Assembly (NCBI GenBank): GCA_964450355.1
Contig: CAYVDH010000031.1
Span: forward strand, 1 to 24,776
Reading direction: 5' to 3'
Source of the DNA: CAYVDH01 sp964450355
GTDB lineage: Bacteria > Bacteroidota > Bacteroidia > NS11-12g > UBA955
DNA: 24,776 bases
The translations under genes were made by a program, and so were the position numbers. This document shows, piece after piece, positions 1 to 8,017 of this stretch. Position 1 is the first letter of the stretch; every line of letters begins with the position of its first letter. Under the pieces are notes generated by a model. It was not told where the DNA came from and ran no database searches. It worked only from the letters and a program-made list of their open reading frames with translations.

Positions 1-32
1 TTATAATTTAGCCCATAATTTTTTATAGCAAT

Positions 33-647
33 ATGTTTTGGACACATACATTCGATTTTATATTAAAAATAGCTACATTTTTAATTATTATTTTTACGTC
101 AATTCAAATTCCTTTAATTTACAATAACAAAATTGTATTTTTAATTTTTGTTGTTTTTATCTTTTATCTATTGTATTATTTATATGTTAGGACCTTGGCA
201 ACTTACCTCTATTGTAGATTTTCGTTAAAAATGAAATTGAATTTAATGCAAGCAAAACAATTAAATAATGCTTTTACACCTATGTCTTTAGTAAACATGA
301 ATTGGCTACCTATGAAAAATTTGAAAACAATGGATGATTCACTAAAATTTCAATTAGCTTTGGATACTTTCAAAAATTGGAATGAAGAAAACAAGTTAAA
401 ACTAAATCAACAATTACAAGAATTCAAAAACTTAAAATTTACCACTAAATTACTCAATATACTTTTTTTAGTATTAATAGTTTATATATTGATTGCAAGT
501 TTTTTTGAATTACCTCCTACTAGCTATGTAATAAATGCTTATTGTCTTTTATTTGACACTAATAAATACCATCCAATTTTGATTGGATTAATTGCCAATA
601 TTCCTTGTTTCTTGATTTTGTATGTTATAAACAAATTTTTTAAATAA
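33..647 (+). CDS. Small four-helix membrane protein, function unknown
   Basis: I do not recognise the family. The 204-residue product has two closely spaced hydrophobic segments near residues 8-28 and 33-52. A soluble charged stretch of about 80 residues follows (roughly 55-135, rich in Lys, Asn and Gln). Two more hydrophobic segments lie near 138-160 and 180-200, so the central part probably sits on one side of the membrane between two helical hairpins. An in-frame TAG at 9-11 lies just upstream of the ATG at 33, so the gene is complete. The YdeI-like gene begins 21 nt after its stop on the same strand, so they may be co-transcribed. Nothing in the motifs or neighbours gives a function. Confidence 0.6.
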   Translation: MFWTHTFDFILKIATFLIIIFTSIQIPLIYNNKIVFLIFVVFIFYLLYYLYVRTLATYLYCRFSLKMKLNLMQAKQLNNAFTPMSLVNMNWLPMKNLKTMDDSLKFQLALDTFKNWNEENKLKLNQQLQEFKNLKFTTKLLNILFLVLIVYILIASFFELPPTSYVINAYCLLFDTNKYHPILIGLIANIPCFLILYVINKFFK

Positions 648-668
648 GTTAAATTTAGATTTATTTCA

Positions 669-1250
669 ATGAAGGCAAATGATGTGTTAAATACCTTTTA
701 CCCAAAATCAAAAAAAGAATGGAGAGATTGGCTACAAAAAAACCACCTTGTTGAAAATTCAATTTGGCTCATAAAATACAAACAAAAATCAGGGAAACCA
801 ACTATTAGCTGGAGTGAAGCTGTGGATGAAGCTCTCTGTTTTGGGTGGATAGACAGTACCATTAAAAAATTGGATGAAGAAAGGACGATACAATTTTTTA
901 CTAAAAGAAAAGCAAAAAGTACTTGGTCTAAAATTAACAAACAAAAAGTTTCATTTTTAATTGAACAAGGTTTGATGTCCCAAGCTGGATTAAACTCCAT
1001 CGAAATCGCAAAAGAAAATGGTTCTTGGACTATACTTGATAGTGTTGAAGAGTTAGAAATACCAAATGACTTAGAATTGGAGTTAAAATTAAATCCCAAA
1101 GCAGATGCTTTTTTCCAAAGTATAAGCAAATCAGTAAAAAAATCTATTTTGTATTGGATTGTTGCTGCCAAACGCCAAGAAACAAGACAAAAAAGAATCA
1201 AAGAAATTATAACACTTTCTGAAAAAAATCAAAAACCAAAGCAATTTTAA
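669..1250 (+). CDS. YdeI/OmpD-associated family protein
   Basis: This 193-residue protein resembles the YdeI/OmpD-associated (OmdA) family. It has the family's N-terminal block with a conserved Trp-rich pattern (WRDWLQKNH, then SIWLIKYKQKSGKPTISW). The signature stretch around residues 50-62 (VDEALCFGWIDST) and the basic RKAKSTWSKINKQ segment near 80-92 are also present. The C-terminal half is the helical region ending in a KRQETRQKRI-like basic helix (about 165-178). Family members have been linked to bacteriocin and envelope-stress tolerance, but the biochemical activity is not established. There is no signal peptide, so it is probably cytoplasmic. It follows the membrane protein gene by 21 nt and converges on the helicase gene. 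Confidence 0.8.
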   Translation: MKANDVLNTFYPKSKKEWRDWLQKNHLVENSIWLIKYKQKSGKPTISWSEAVDEALCFGWIDSTIKKLDEERTIQFFTKRKAKSTWSKINKQKVSFLIEQGLMSQAGLNSIEIAKENGSWTILDSVEELEIPNDLELELKLNPKADAFFQSISKSVKKSILYWIVAAKRQETRQKRIKEIITLSEKNQKPKQF

Positions 1251-1290
1251 TAATAAACGATTTAATGTCTTAATTCTAATGATAATTTTA

Positions 1291-3774
1291 TCATGAAACT
1301 ACCACTTTTAACGATTCTCTAACTGCTTTTATTTCATTGTAGGATATCTCTTCTGGCAAATCTAATTTAAGTTCTTTTAATGTTTTATTGGGGTTTTGCA
1401 ACACATGTGTGGCAATGAGCTTTATGTTCTCTTCTGCCATTATTTTATTTAAAGCTAACTTGCCAATGGAAACAAAATAAATCAAATGTTCGTGAATAGT
1501 ATTGACATTAAATCCCCTTTCTAAGGCAATTTCTTCCATGCTTTTGCCTTCCATAAATAAATTATAACTCTTCAATTTGGTATCTGACTCTTTGGGCTTT
1601 TTCACTTCTTTTACTTGCTCTACTTCTGGCGCCCTTTCTATCTTTTTATCTCGGCAATAATCCTGAATCAAATTAAGGATTTCATCTCCAAATTGCTTCA
1701 TTTTTACTTTTCCAAAACCCTTTATTTTCAATAAATCTTTGGATGTAGTTGGCAATTCTTTGACTATACTCAACAAGGTTTTTTGAGGAATGATCATGAA
1801 TTCTTCTACATCTGCTTCGAAGGCTAAATTTTGCCTCCACTCCTTGATTCTGATGTACAAATTTGGATGATCAATTTCTTTGGGAACATACACTTTATTT
1901 GTTGTTTTGCTTTCCGAATTTGAAAAATCTATCTCTGCATTCGATTTTGTTTTTAAATACTGTAAACTGTTAAACCCATTTTTTAATTCTACAAAACATT
2001 TTATTTTAATAAAACAAAGCTTTTTAATTTCATTAAGGGATTCTGTAATGCTACTCTTGATGGATTTATTGTCGCTTTCATATTTTATCTTTTTACACAA
2101 ATCATTGATTCCATTTATTGTATCGCAATAATATGATGATGATTTAATCAATCGTTCTTGCAATGTTTTGTTCTCTTCTATGTTTTTATTTTCTACTACC
2201 AATTCATCTATTTGCTTGTAAAATTTAAGAGATATTTGATTGAGTTTGGTTTCTATTTTGTTATGTAAATCCCATAATTCATCGGCATTATTTGGCATCA
2301 ATATCAACACATTTTGATTGACAATTTTAATGGTTTTATTTAACTCAGTAACAAGATAGCTAAAATTAAAAAGCTCCTTGATTAAAGACATTTGAAAATT
2401 GGATTTTGAATCCAACAAATCAATTTCATTTGGTAAATTATTCTCGATATATTGATTGAATTCTGCTATGGTGTTATCTGTTTTAATGCTGCTTAATTGA
2501 ATTGGCGTTTTTAAATACACCCCTTCAAATGTTTTACATCGACTCAATGCTACATACACTTGTCCATGAGCAAATGCAGATTGTGCATCAATCATGACTT
2601 CATCAAAAGTCAAACCTTGACTTTTATGAATGGTAATAGCCCAAGCCAATTTAAGTGGGTATTGCTTAAATGAACCTATAACATGTTCTTTTATTTCTTT
2701 TGTATCATTATCTAATGAATACTTAATATTTTTCCATTCTTCTTTACCTACTTCAATAATGGATTTATCTTTAGGGTCTTGAACATGGATGAGTTCATTT
2801 TCTATTTTTATAATTTTGCCAATTTTACCATTGTAGTATAGCTTGTCTTTGCTGCTATCATTTTTTACAAACATCACTTGTGCTCCCACTTTTAACTCCA
2901 ATTGACTTTCTGTAGGATAGGAATATTCCGGAAAATCATTGGTAATTTCAGCTTTGAAATAATGCGAGCTTGATTCAATTGAATTTAATTTTTTAGAATT
3001 AATTTGATTTGCAGTTGAATTATGGCTTGTAAGAGTAATCATGGAGTCATGCTGCTTTAATTCATTTTCAGGAAAATACCTTGAATTGAGAAGTTTCAAA
3101 CTTTGTTCATCCATTTGATTTTCTCGTATTAAATTTAACAACTTGATGAATTTGTCATCGTTTTGTCTGTAAATATGTTTTAATTCAATATTTATTGGTT
3201 TTGATTTTTTTAAAGCATGACTACTAAAAAAATAGGCAGTATCATAATGTTGTTTTAATAAACTCCATTCTTCCTCTTTCACTACTGGCGACAATTGATT
3301 TAAATCTCCTATCATCAACAATTGAATACCACCAAATGGCAAAGCTTGGTTTTTGTATCGTCTCAACACCTCATCAATGCCATCTAACATGTCTGCTCTT
3401 ACCATGCTTATTTCATCTATCACCAATAAATCCAGCCCTTTTATTAAGTTGATTTTTTCTTTATTGAATTTTTTTACATGAGCTCCATTGGTATGTGAAA
3501 TGAATCCTTTTTCCCTCAATACATGTTCAGGAATGAAAGGACCAAAAGGCAATTGAAAAAACGAGTGAATTGTGACACCTCCCGCATTGATAGCTGCTAC
3601 TCCAGTAGGTGCTACAACGGCAATTCGTTTAGGAGATTTTTTTTTAAGTTCGTGTAAAAATGTAGTTTTACCTGTACCTGCCTTCCCTGTTAAAAAAATG
3701 TTTTTGTTGGTATAAAGAACAAAATCTCGGGCTAATTTAAGTTGAACATTAGAATCTAATTCGCTATTTAACAT
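1291..3774 (-). CDS. Pif1-like DNA helicase with C-terminal HRDC and helix-turn-helix domains
   Basis: An 827-residue superfamily 1B helicase that should unwind DNA with ATP. Visible motifs are Walker A GKAGTGKTT (30-38), the Pif1-like VAPTGVAAINAGG segment (54-66), Walker B with IDEISM (119-124), GDLNQLSP (156-163), the ELKHIYRQ block (197-204) and the C-terminal RecD/Pif1 motif with TIHKSQGLTFD (381-391) and VALSR (408-412). Residues 460-610 look helical or coiled-coil. They are followed by an HRDC-like domain (about 636-710) and a helix-turn-helix tail (about 735-820, with the MEEIALERGFNVNTIHEHL pattern seen at the end of some RecQ helicases). So a Pif1 motor is joined to a RecQ-type DNA-binding end. 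A promoter lies just upstream. It is probably transcribed apart from the operon behind it. Confidence 0.88.
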   Translation of the reverse strand: MLNSELDSNVQLKLARDFVLYTNKNIFLTGKAGTGKTTFLHELKKKSPKRIAVVAPTGVAAINAGGVTIHSFFQLPFGPFIPEHVLREKGFISHTNGAHVKKFNKEKINLIKGLDLLVIDEISMVRADMLDGIDEVLRRYKNQALPFGGIQLLMIGDLNQLSPVVKEEEWSLLKQHYDTAYFFSSHALKKSKPINIELKHIYRQNDDKFIKLLNLIRENQMDEQSLKLLNSRYFPENELKQHDSMITLTSHNSTANQINSKKLNSIESSSHYFKAEITNDFPEYSYPTESQLELKVGAQVMFVKNDSSKDKLYYNGKIGKIIKIENELIHVQDPKDKSIIEVGKEEWKNIKYSLDNDTKEIKEHVIGSFKQYPLKLAWAITIHKSQGLTFDEVMIDAQSAFAHGQVYVALSRCKTFEGVYLKTPIQLSSIKTDNTIAEFNQYIENNLPNEIDLLDSKSNFQMSLIKELFNFSYLVTELNKTIKIVNQNVLILMPNNADELWDLHNKIETKLNQISLKFYKQIDELVVENKNIEENKTLQERLIKSSSYYCDTINGINDLCKKIKYESDNKSIKSSITESLNEIKKLCFIKIKCFVELKNGFNSLQYLKTKSNAEIDFSNSESKTTNKVYVPKEIDHPNLYIRIKEWRQNLAFEADVEEFMIIPQKTLLSIVKELPTTSKDLLKIKGFGKVKMKQFGDEILNLIQDYCRDKKIERAPEVEQVKEVKKPKESDTKLKSYNLFMEGKSMEEIALERGFNVNTIHEHLIYFVSIGKLALNKIMAEENIKLIATHVLQNPNKTLKELKLDLPEEISYNEIKAVRESLKVVVS

Positions 3775-3787
3775 ACACTTGAGAATT

Positions 3788-3818
3788 CAAATGTAATAAA
3801 AAAGATTTGTTATTAGCA
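3788..3818 (-). promoter_or_regulatory. Bacteroidota-type promoter of the Pif1-like helicase gene
   Basis: Read on the minus strand, 3795-3788 is TACATTTG, an exact match to TAnnTTTG. A TTG at 3818-3816 lies 20 nt upstream, the spacing expected of a -33 element. The start codon at 3774 follows within about 15 nt, so the leader would be very short. Confidence 0.65.
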
Positions 3819-3849
3819 ACAATTTAAATAAAAATAATGCAATGTATGT

Positions 3850-5229
3850 TTACAAAGATTCTAGAAACTTAATTAATTGAACTCGTTGTGATGAATTCAA
3901 ATTCATGTATTTTGTTTTTGAGTCAATGCCCTCTCCTCCGTGCCACAATATGGCTTCTTCAAATGAACGAGCTCTTCCATCGTGTAAAAAATTTTCATGA
4001 CCATTGATCTTCTTGGTTAATCCTATTCCCCATAGTGGCGGAGTTCTCCACTCAAATCCATTGGCTAAAAAATCAGGTCTATAATCTGCTAAATCTGTAC
4101 CCATGTCATGCAATAAAAAATCAGAATATGGATAAATCGTTTGATTTGATCGTGATGTAAAAGCCATATCTGTCATTGTTTTAAATTGATTAATGTGACA
4201 ATTATTACAACCTATTTGATTGAATATTTTTTTTCCTTCTAATACATCAATATAATTTGCATTTCTTCGAGCAGGCACAGATAATGTTTGCATATAGAAA
4301 GCAACAGCTTGCAACAATGAATCCGAAATTTCATTTTCATCGTTTAACCCATCGTATTGTGTTTGACCAAAACTGTTTTCAACCGGAAACACAAAACTGG
4401 TAATGCCCATGTCTTCGTTGAAGGCACCTGCACTTTGTAATAATAAACTTGGTTGACCACATTTCCAACCAAACCTGCCTAGTTCTTTATTTTTTGTAAG
4501 AGGATTATAAACATAATTAGCTTTACCTGAAATGCCATCACCATCCATATCGTTGATGTCTTGATGTTTTAAAATGTCTGATTCTGAAATGGCTTCAATT
4601 AATCCTAATCCAAAAACAGGTGGAGGCATACGAGGTGAAATCTCCAAGTCAGATGGCATATTTAAGTATGGATTTATAAATATGTATCTTGGTTTTCTTA
4701 ATTGATAAGGTGTGCCATCTGGGAAAGTTCCATTGATATAAGTATAACTTGTAGCAATAACAGATTCAGGCATTTTCCCACCTATTGCTCTGTTTTGGAG
4801 CTGTCCTCCAAAGTTAGGAACTCCTAGTGGACCACCGTGAAAATCTGTTCCAGGTATGCTAATTCTTAACAACAAACCACTTAAGCCTTGCCCGTCTTCA
4901 GGTGCTTTGCCTCTGCCATCTTTCACATGGCAACTAATGCATGATACATTGTTGTATATTGGACCTAATCCTGAATTAATTGGAGCTGGCGCAGTTACAA
5001 ATGTTGCGCTGAAAGCTTTATCACCAACATCGTGTAAAAAAATTTCTCTATCTGACAATCCACTGAATGGGTGTTCAAAGGCAGATGACGTTGCATCAAA
5101 TACCGTTTGTTTTCCACCCGATAGCCATTCTTGATCTGAATCTATGTAATTGTTATTGGCTTTTCTACATGCAAAGAAAACAATCAATGAAACAAGGAAA
5201 AAGACAAGATGGATTTTAATTTTCATCAT
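3850..5229 (-). CDS. Di-heme oxidoreductase-family lipoprotein (DUF1111/COG3488-like)
   Basis: A 459-residue exported c-type cytochrome-like protein. The N-terminus is a lipoprotein signal ending FFAC, with Cys21 as the lipidated residue. Two heme c sites are visible: CISCH (97-101) and CNNCH (341-345). Between them is an acidic glycine loop, DMDGDGISG (228-236), typical of this family and probably Ca-binding. The family is annotated as a predicted thiol oxidoreductase and resembles di-heme peroxidases such as MauG. Its substrate is not known. It is the last gene of the operon. Its ATG overlaps the stop of the imelysin gene by 4 nt (ATGA), so translation is coupled; an adjacent second ATG at 5226 is an alternative start. 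The protein probably acts in the periplasm, tethered to a membrane, as a redox partner for iron handling. Confidence 0.88.
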   Translation of the reverse strand: MMKIKIHLVFFLVSLIVFFACRKANNNYIDSDQEWLSGGKQTVFDATSSAFEHPFSGLSDREIFLHDVGDKAFSATFVTAPAPINSGLGPIYNNVSCISCHVKDGRGKAPEDGQGLSGLLLRISIPGTDFHGGPLGVPNFGGQLQNRAIGGKMPESVIATSYTYINGTFPDGTPYQLRKPRYIFINPYLNMPSDLEISPRMPPPVFGLGLIEAISESDILKHQDINDMDGDGISGKANYVYNPLTKNKELGRFGWKCGQPSLLLQSAGAFNEDMGITSFVFPVENSFGQTQYDGLNDENEISDSLLQAVAFYMQTLSVPARRNANYIDVLEGKKIFNQIGCNNCHINQFKTMTDMAFTSRSNQTIYPYSDFLLHDMGTDLADYRPDFLANGFEWRTPPLWGIGLTKKINGHENFLHDGRARSFEEAILWHGGEGIDSKTKYMNLNSSQRVQLIKFLESL

Positions 5230-6281
5230 TTAATGTGCAATTGAACTAAAGGTAATAAGCCAGTTTCTAATTCATCTTTTAAATTATTGATAGCATCTAT
5301 AGCATTTTGAACTTGTATTGGTTGAGTATAAATAGCCAATCCAAAAGGAACTGTAATGTTTTGTAAAGAGGCAATGGCTACTTCTATTTTTTGTTGAATT
5401 CTATTGTTTAAACTTAAATTGTGTTTTTTTACAAAATCTTCAAGTCCTTTTCCATCTTCATTTTCAAAATTACACATGTAGGCAGATTTAACCCCATTGA
5501 TGTTGTTTGTAAAATCAACCAATGAATTTTTAGAAAAAGGAGACTCTTCTAAATTAGAATCCAATTGTGTAAGAACCTCTCCCATTTTTTCATTTGCCAC
5601 TTCATCACAAATTCCAATCATGGCATTTACCTTTTCTTCATACAAACTTAATTTTGTTGGAAACATAGTTGAACTTCCTGCTTTCAGTAATTGTTCAATG
5701 TAATTTCCTCCATTTTCACTCCAAGATAAATAAAGTAAATTGGTTTGATTTTTTAAATTAGAAGATAATTCTTTCAAAAAAACCAATTCTCTTGGTTTCA
5801 ATTGACTTGCTATCCTGTTTCCTCCTTTGCCAAATATTAAATATTCAATAGGATGAAAACCTTTCAATGCAAATTCTGAACTTTCAATGAAATTTGGAGT
5901 GATGTCAACTGTTCCATTGATGATGGAATCAAGTCGATTAAAATCTACTGGCCAAGTATCAATTTTAGGGTCTATGTCATCGGTAGATACCGGTCCAAAC
6001 AACCATGATTCTGTTTTTTCCCAAATTCTTCTCGCCTCTTTCCATTGATTTTGACATTCTATCAAGTTCTGTTGATTTGGATTATTTATCAATGTTTCAA
6101 TTTTTACATCCAATGCATTGGTAGCTTCTGCTAACATTTGATAGCTTTTTTTACAAACCTTATGGCTGTAATCTTGAATTATTTCAGTTTCTAAATCCGT
6201 AGTTGTATTTACTTGATCGTCTGATTTTTTACAAGAATAAAAAACGATAATAAGGGTGAAAATAAGGGTAATTTTTCTCAT
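5226..6281 (-). CDS. Imelysin-family lipoprotein
   Basis: A 351-residue member of the imelysin/IrpA family (once classed as peptidase M75, now mostly regarded as an iron-regulated, possibly metal-binding envelope protein). The lipobox is VFYSC, with Cys17 lipidated. The family's GxHxxE signature is GFHPIE (141-146), with His143 and Glu146 as the likely metal ligands. The upstream conserved block RIWEKTESWLFGP is at about 85-97. The rest is largely helical, as expected of the two-bundle fold. The start overlaps the Rieske stop by 4 nt and the end overlaps the di-heme gene by 4 nt, so the three are translationally coupled. Imelysin and di-heme genes are often neighbours in iron-regulated loci, which fits the Fur-like site upstream of the operon. 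Confidence 0.88.
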   Translation of the reverse strand: MRKITLIFTLIIVFYSCKKSDDQVNTTTDLETEIIQDYSHKVCKKSYQMLAEATNALDVKIETLINNPNQQNLIECQNQWKEARRIWEKTESWLFGPVSTDDIDPKIDTWPVDFNRLDSIINGTVDITPNFIESSEFALKGFHPIEYLIFGKGGNRIASQLKPRELVFLKELSSNLKNQTNLLYLSWSENGGNYIEQLLKAGSSTMFPTKLSLYEEKVNAMIGICDEVANEKMGEVLTQLDSNLEESPFSKNSLVDFTNNINGVKSAYMCNFENEDGKGLEDFVKKHNLSLNNRIQQKIEVAIASLQNITVPFGLAIYTQPIQVQNAIDAINNLKDELETGLLPLVQLHIK

Positions 6282-6703
6282 AGAATAATGGTGACAATCT
6301 GATTGTTTATTGTGGTTTTATATTGTTTTAAATCTTTGGTTGCAGGTTCTACTAACACTTTACCTTCATAATTAAATTTGCTGCCATGCGATGGGCAAAA
6401 CAACTCTTTATTGTTTGCAAAAACAGGGTTGTCATAATGTGTGCATTGCATCAATAAGGCAATGACATCATTTTCACTTTTTTTGTACAAAAACAAATCA
6501 TAACTTAAGTTTTTATTTCTGATGATGACAAAGTTTTTATCTTCAAATTCACTTAAATTTACAGTAATTTGATTGTCTGTAGTTATTTCTTTGTTGAGAA
6601 CTTTACCTGTTGCACAACCATTTAGTAAAGATAATGCAGCACTACCTAATACTAATCCAGAACACAATTTACAACCCCTGCTTAAAAATTCTTTTCTATG
6701 CAT
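6278..6703 (-). CDS. Rieske [2Fe-2S] lipoprotein, probably Tat-exported
   Basis: A 141-residue small Rieske protein, an electron-transfer unit. The cluster ligands are Cys87 and His89 (CTH) and Cys103 and His106 (CPSH), followed by the usual GSKF. Only 13 residues separate the two ligand pairs, a rather short loop. The N-terminus reads MHRKEFLSRG, then a hydrophobic stretch, then LLNGC (Cys30). This is a lipoprotein signal with an RK variant of the Tat twin-arginine motif, as expected for a protein exported with its cluster already folded in. I chose the ATG at 6703. It lies 4 nt after the porin stop and starts directly at the signal, whereas the ATG at 6730 would add nine residues and overlap the porin gene. 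The end overlaps the imelysin start by 4 nt. Confidence 0.85.
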   Translation of the reverse strand: MHRKEFLSRGCKLCSGLVLGSAALSLLNGCATGKVLNKEITTDNQITVNLSEFEDKNFVIIRNKNLSYDLFLYKKSENDVIALLMQCTHYDNPVFANNKELFCPSHGSKFNYEGKVLVEPATKDLKQYKTTINNQIVTIIL

Positions 6704-6707
6704 GGTT

Positions 6708-7928
6708 TTAAAAATTGTATCCAAACCCAACTTGGTAAAAATGATTGTTTCGGAAATATGGTGGCAATGTTGGAAATGGATTGGTATTGAATGCCGTATT
6801 TAAAGTTCCACTCAACCTGTTGACATAATCTAATTTTAAAGCTACACCTGTGGTTGGTTTGTAAGTAATACCAGCAACTATGTATTGTTGGTTCAAAGCA
6901 TTGTCTTTAATACCGTTGTTAGGCATTTTGTGGTTTAAATCAAACCATTCATACCTTGAGAATAAGATTAACTTTTTATCTTGAATGTTTTCACCTTTTA
7001 ACACATTATAGCCTAATTCAAACATTCCACCCATCATCACATTGGCTGTATTATTAGCATATGCTAAATTTATTTTATCTGCATCAGATATTGAAATAAT
7101 ACAACCTAGTGTTTTAAATGACCATCTTTTTTTGTTGTATTGAACATTGATTTCAGACAAGCTAACTGGAGTTCCAAATGGACCAGAATTTAATTGTAAA
7201 CTATCTGCTTGTTTTGGCCCTAATCCAGCAGTTCCACCATGATATACAGAAGCTTGAAATCTAAAATTTCTGTAATAATATAATGCTGCTGCACTTATGG
7301 CTATGTTGGTAGCTGTTGCATTACTACCTTCATATCTACCATTTCTTATACCTGTACCTCTTGTAAAATTTTGACTGCTTAAACCATTGGTAATTCCAAC
7401 ATAGTAGTTAAAACCTGGCAACCTATCTAATCTACCATACAATCCAATTCCTATTTCGCGCCAAGTTGAAGGGATAAGTTGGGTTTCAATGTAAGGTCTG
7501 TCGTTTCCATTGTAGGTTGTTGGCAAATGGTTTTCATTCACAATTCCAATTCTTGGAATAAACAATCCTCCAATAACATATAATTTTTTATTGATGTCAA
7601 ATTTTAAAAACATTTGCTCAAGAGAAAATTCACCGCTGACATTCCCATTACTTACTTTTGAGTTTTCTAATTCAAGTTCTGAAAACAAGGTAATGTTTTT
7701 AGAAAAACGGTGTCCAAAGAATGTAACAAAACGAGTTAAATTAGCATTTGCAGTTTTTAATCCGGCATTGTAAGAAACTTTACATTCTCCATATCCACTT
7801 AAAACTGTGCTTTTCATGCTTGGTGTCAATCCAGCGGCTAAGGAATCTTCTTTAGTAAATATTTGACTGTATAAATTAACATTTAATTGAAGAATTATTG
7901 CAATAAAGAATATTAATTTGTTTTTCAT
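6708..7928 (-). CDS. Outer-membrane beta-barrel (porin-like) protein
   Basis: A 406-residue outer-membrane protein and the first gene of the operon. Residues 1-21 form a Sec signal with probable cleavage after LYS, before Gln22. The body has many alternating short amphipathic strands with aromatic ends (for example FSELELENSKV, FRFQASVYHGG, LILFSRYEWFDL, ALKLDYVNRL). The chain ends in GFGYNF, with the terminal Phe typical of barrels inserted by the BAM complex. It resembles phosphate/polyphosphate-selective (OprP-like) porins in style, but I cannot assign a substrate. It has no TonB box or plug domain that I can see, so it is not a TonB-dependent receptor. Its neighbours suggest a channel or anchoring partner for the redox lipoproteins. 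The promoter is only a few nt upstream of the ATG. Confidence 0.8.
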   Translation of the reverse strand: MKNKLIFFIAIILQLNVNLYSQIFTKEDSLAAGLTPSMKSTVLSGYGECKVSYNAGLKTANANLTRFVTFFGHRFSKNITLFSELELENSKVSNGNVSGEFSLEQMFLKFDINKKLYVIGGLFIPRIGIVNENHLPTTYNGNDRPYIETQLIPSTWREIGIGLYGRLDRLPGFNYYVGITNGLSSQNFTRGTGIRNGRYEGSNATATNIAISAAALYYYRNFRFQASVYHGGTAGLGPKQADSLQLNSGPFGTPVSLSEINVQYNKKRWSFKTLGCIISISDADKINLAYANNTANVMMGGMFELGYNVLKGENIQDKKLILFSRYEWFDLNHKMPNNGIKDNALNQQYIVAGITYKPTTGVALKLDYVNRLSGTLNTAFNTNPFPTLPPYFRNNHFYQVGFGYNF

Positions 7929-7936
7929 TGATGCTG

Positions 7937-7944
7937 CAAAGATA
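7937..7944 (-). promoter_or_regulatory. -7 element of the porin/Rieske/imelysin/di-heme operon
   Basis: On the minus strand this is TATCTTTG, an exact TAnnTTTG match. It ends 8 nt before the ATG at 7928, so the mRNA would be almost leaderless. No clear -33 TTG is present; that region is occupied by the palindrome at 7948-7970. Confidence 0.65.
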
Positions 7945-7947
7945 TGC

Positions 7948-7970
7948 TTATTTAGAATTATTCTAAATAA
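7948..7970. promoter_or_regulatory. 23-bp perfect palindrome, probable Fur-family operator
   Basis: The left arm is TTATTTAGAAT and the right arm is its exact reverse complement, with one central T at 7959 (11-1-11). The core TTAGAAT-T-ATTCTAA has the 7-1-7 layout of Fur/PerR-family boxes. It occupies the space where the -33 element of the operon promoter would be, so a bound repressor would block RNA polymerase. It also lies about 50 nt upstream of gmk on the other strand. The assignment to Fur rather than PerR or Zur is inferred from the operon content. Confidence 0.7.
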
Positions 7971-8017
7971 TAAAATTGTAAATTATCAACATTTTAAAAA
8001 ATAATGTCCTTAAAGAT

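Noticed and set aside
698..1201. Long open frame (167 codons) on the minus strand
   Set aside because: It lies wholly inside the YdeI-like gene on the opposite strand. Its translation is Ser/Leu/Phe-rich with no domain, as expected of a shadow frame.
1278..1293. Inverted repeat ATGATAA/TTATCAT, Fur-box-like at first sight
   Set aside because: The centre is two bases rather than the one of a 7-1-7 site. It lies between convergent gene ends and overlaps a stop codon, so it controls no promoter. No T-run supports a terminator.
6704..6730. Longer start for the Rieske gene (ATG at 6730)
   Set aside because: It would overlap the porin gene by 23 nt and place nine residues before the Tat-like motif. 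The ATG at 6703 fits the tight operon spacing better.
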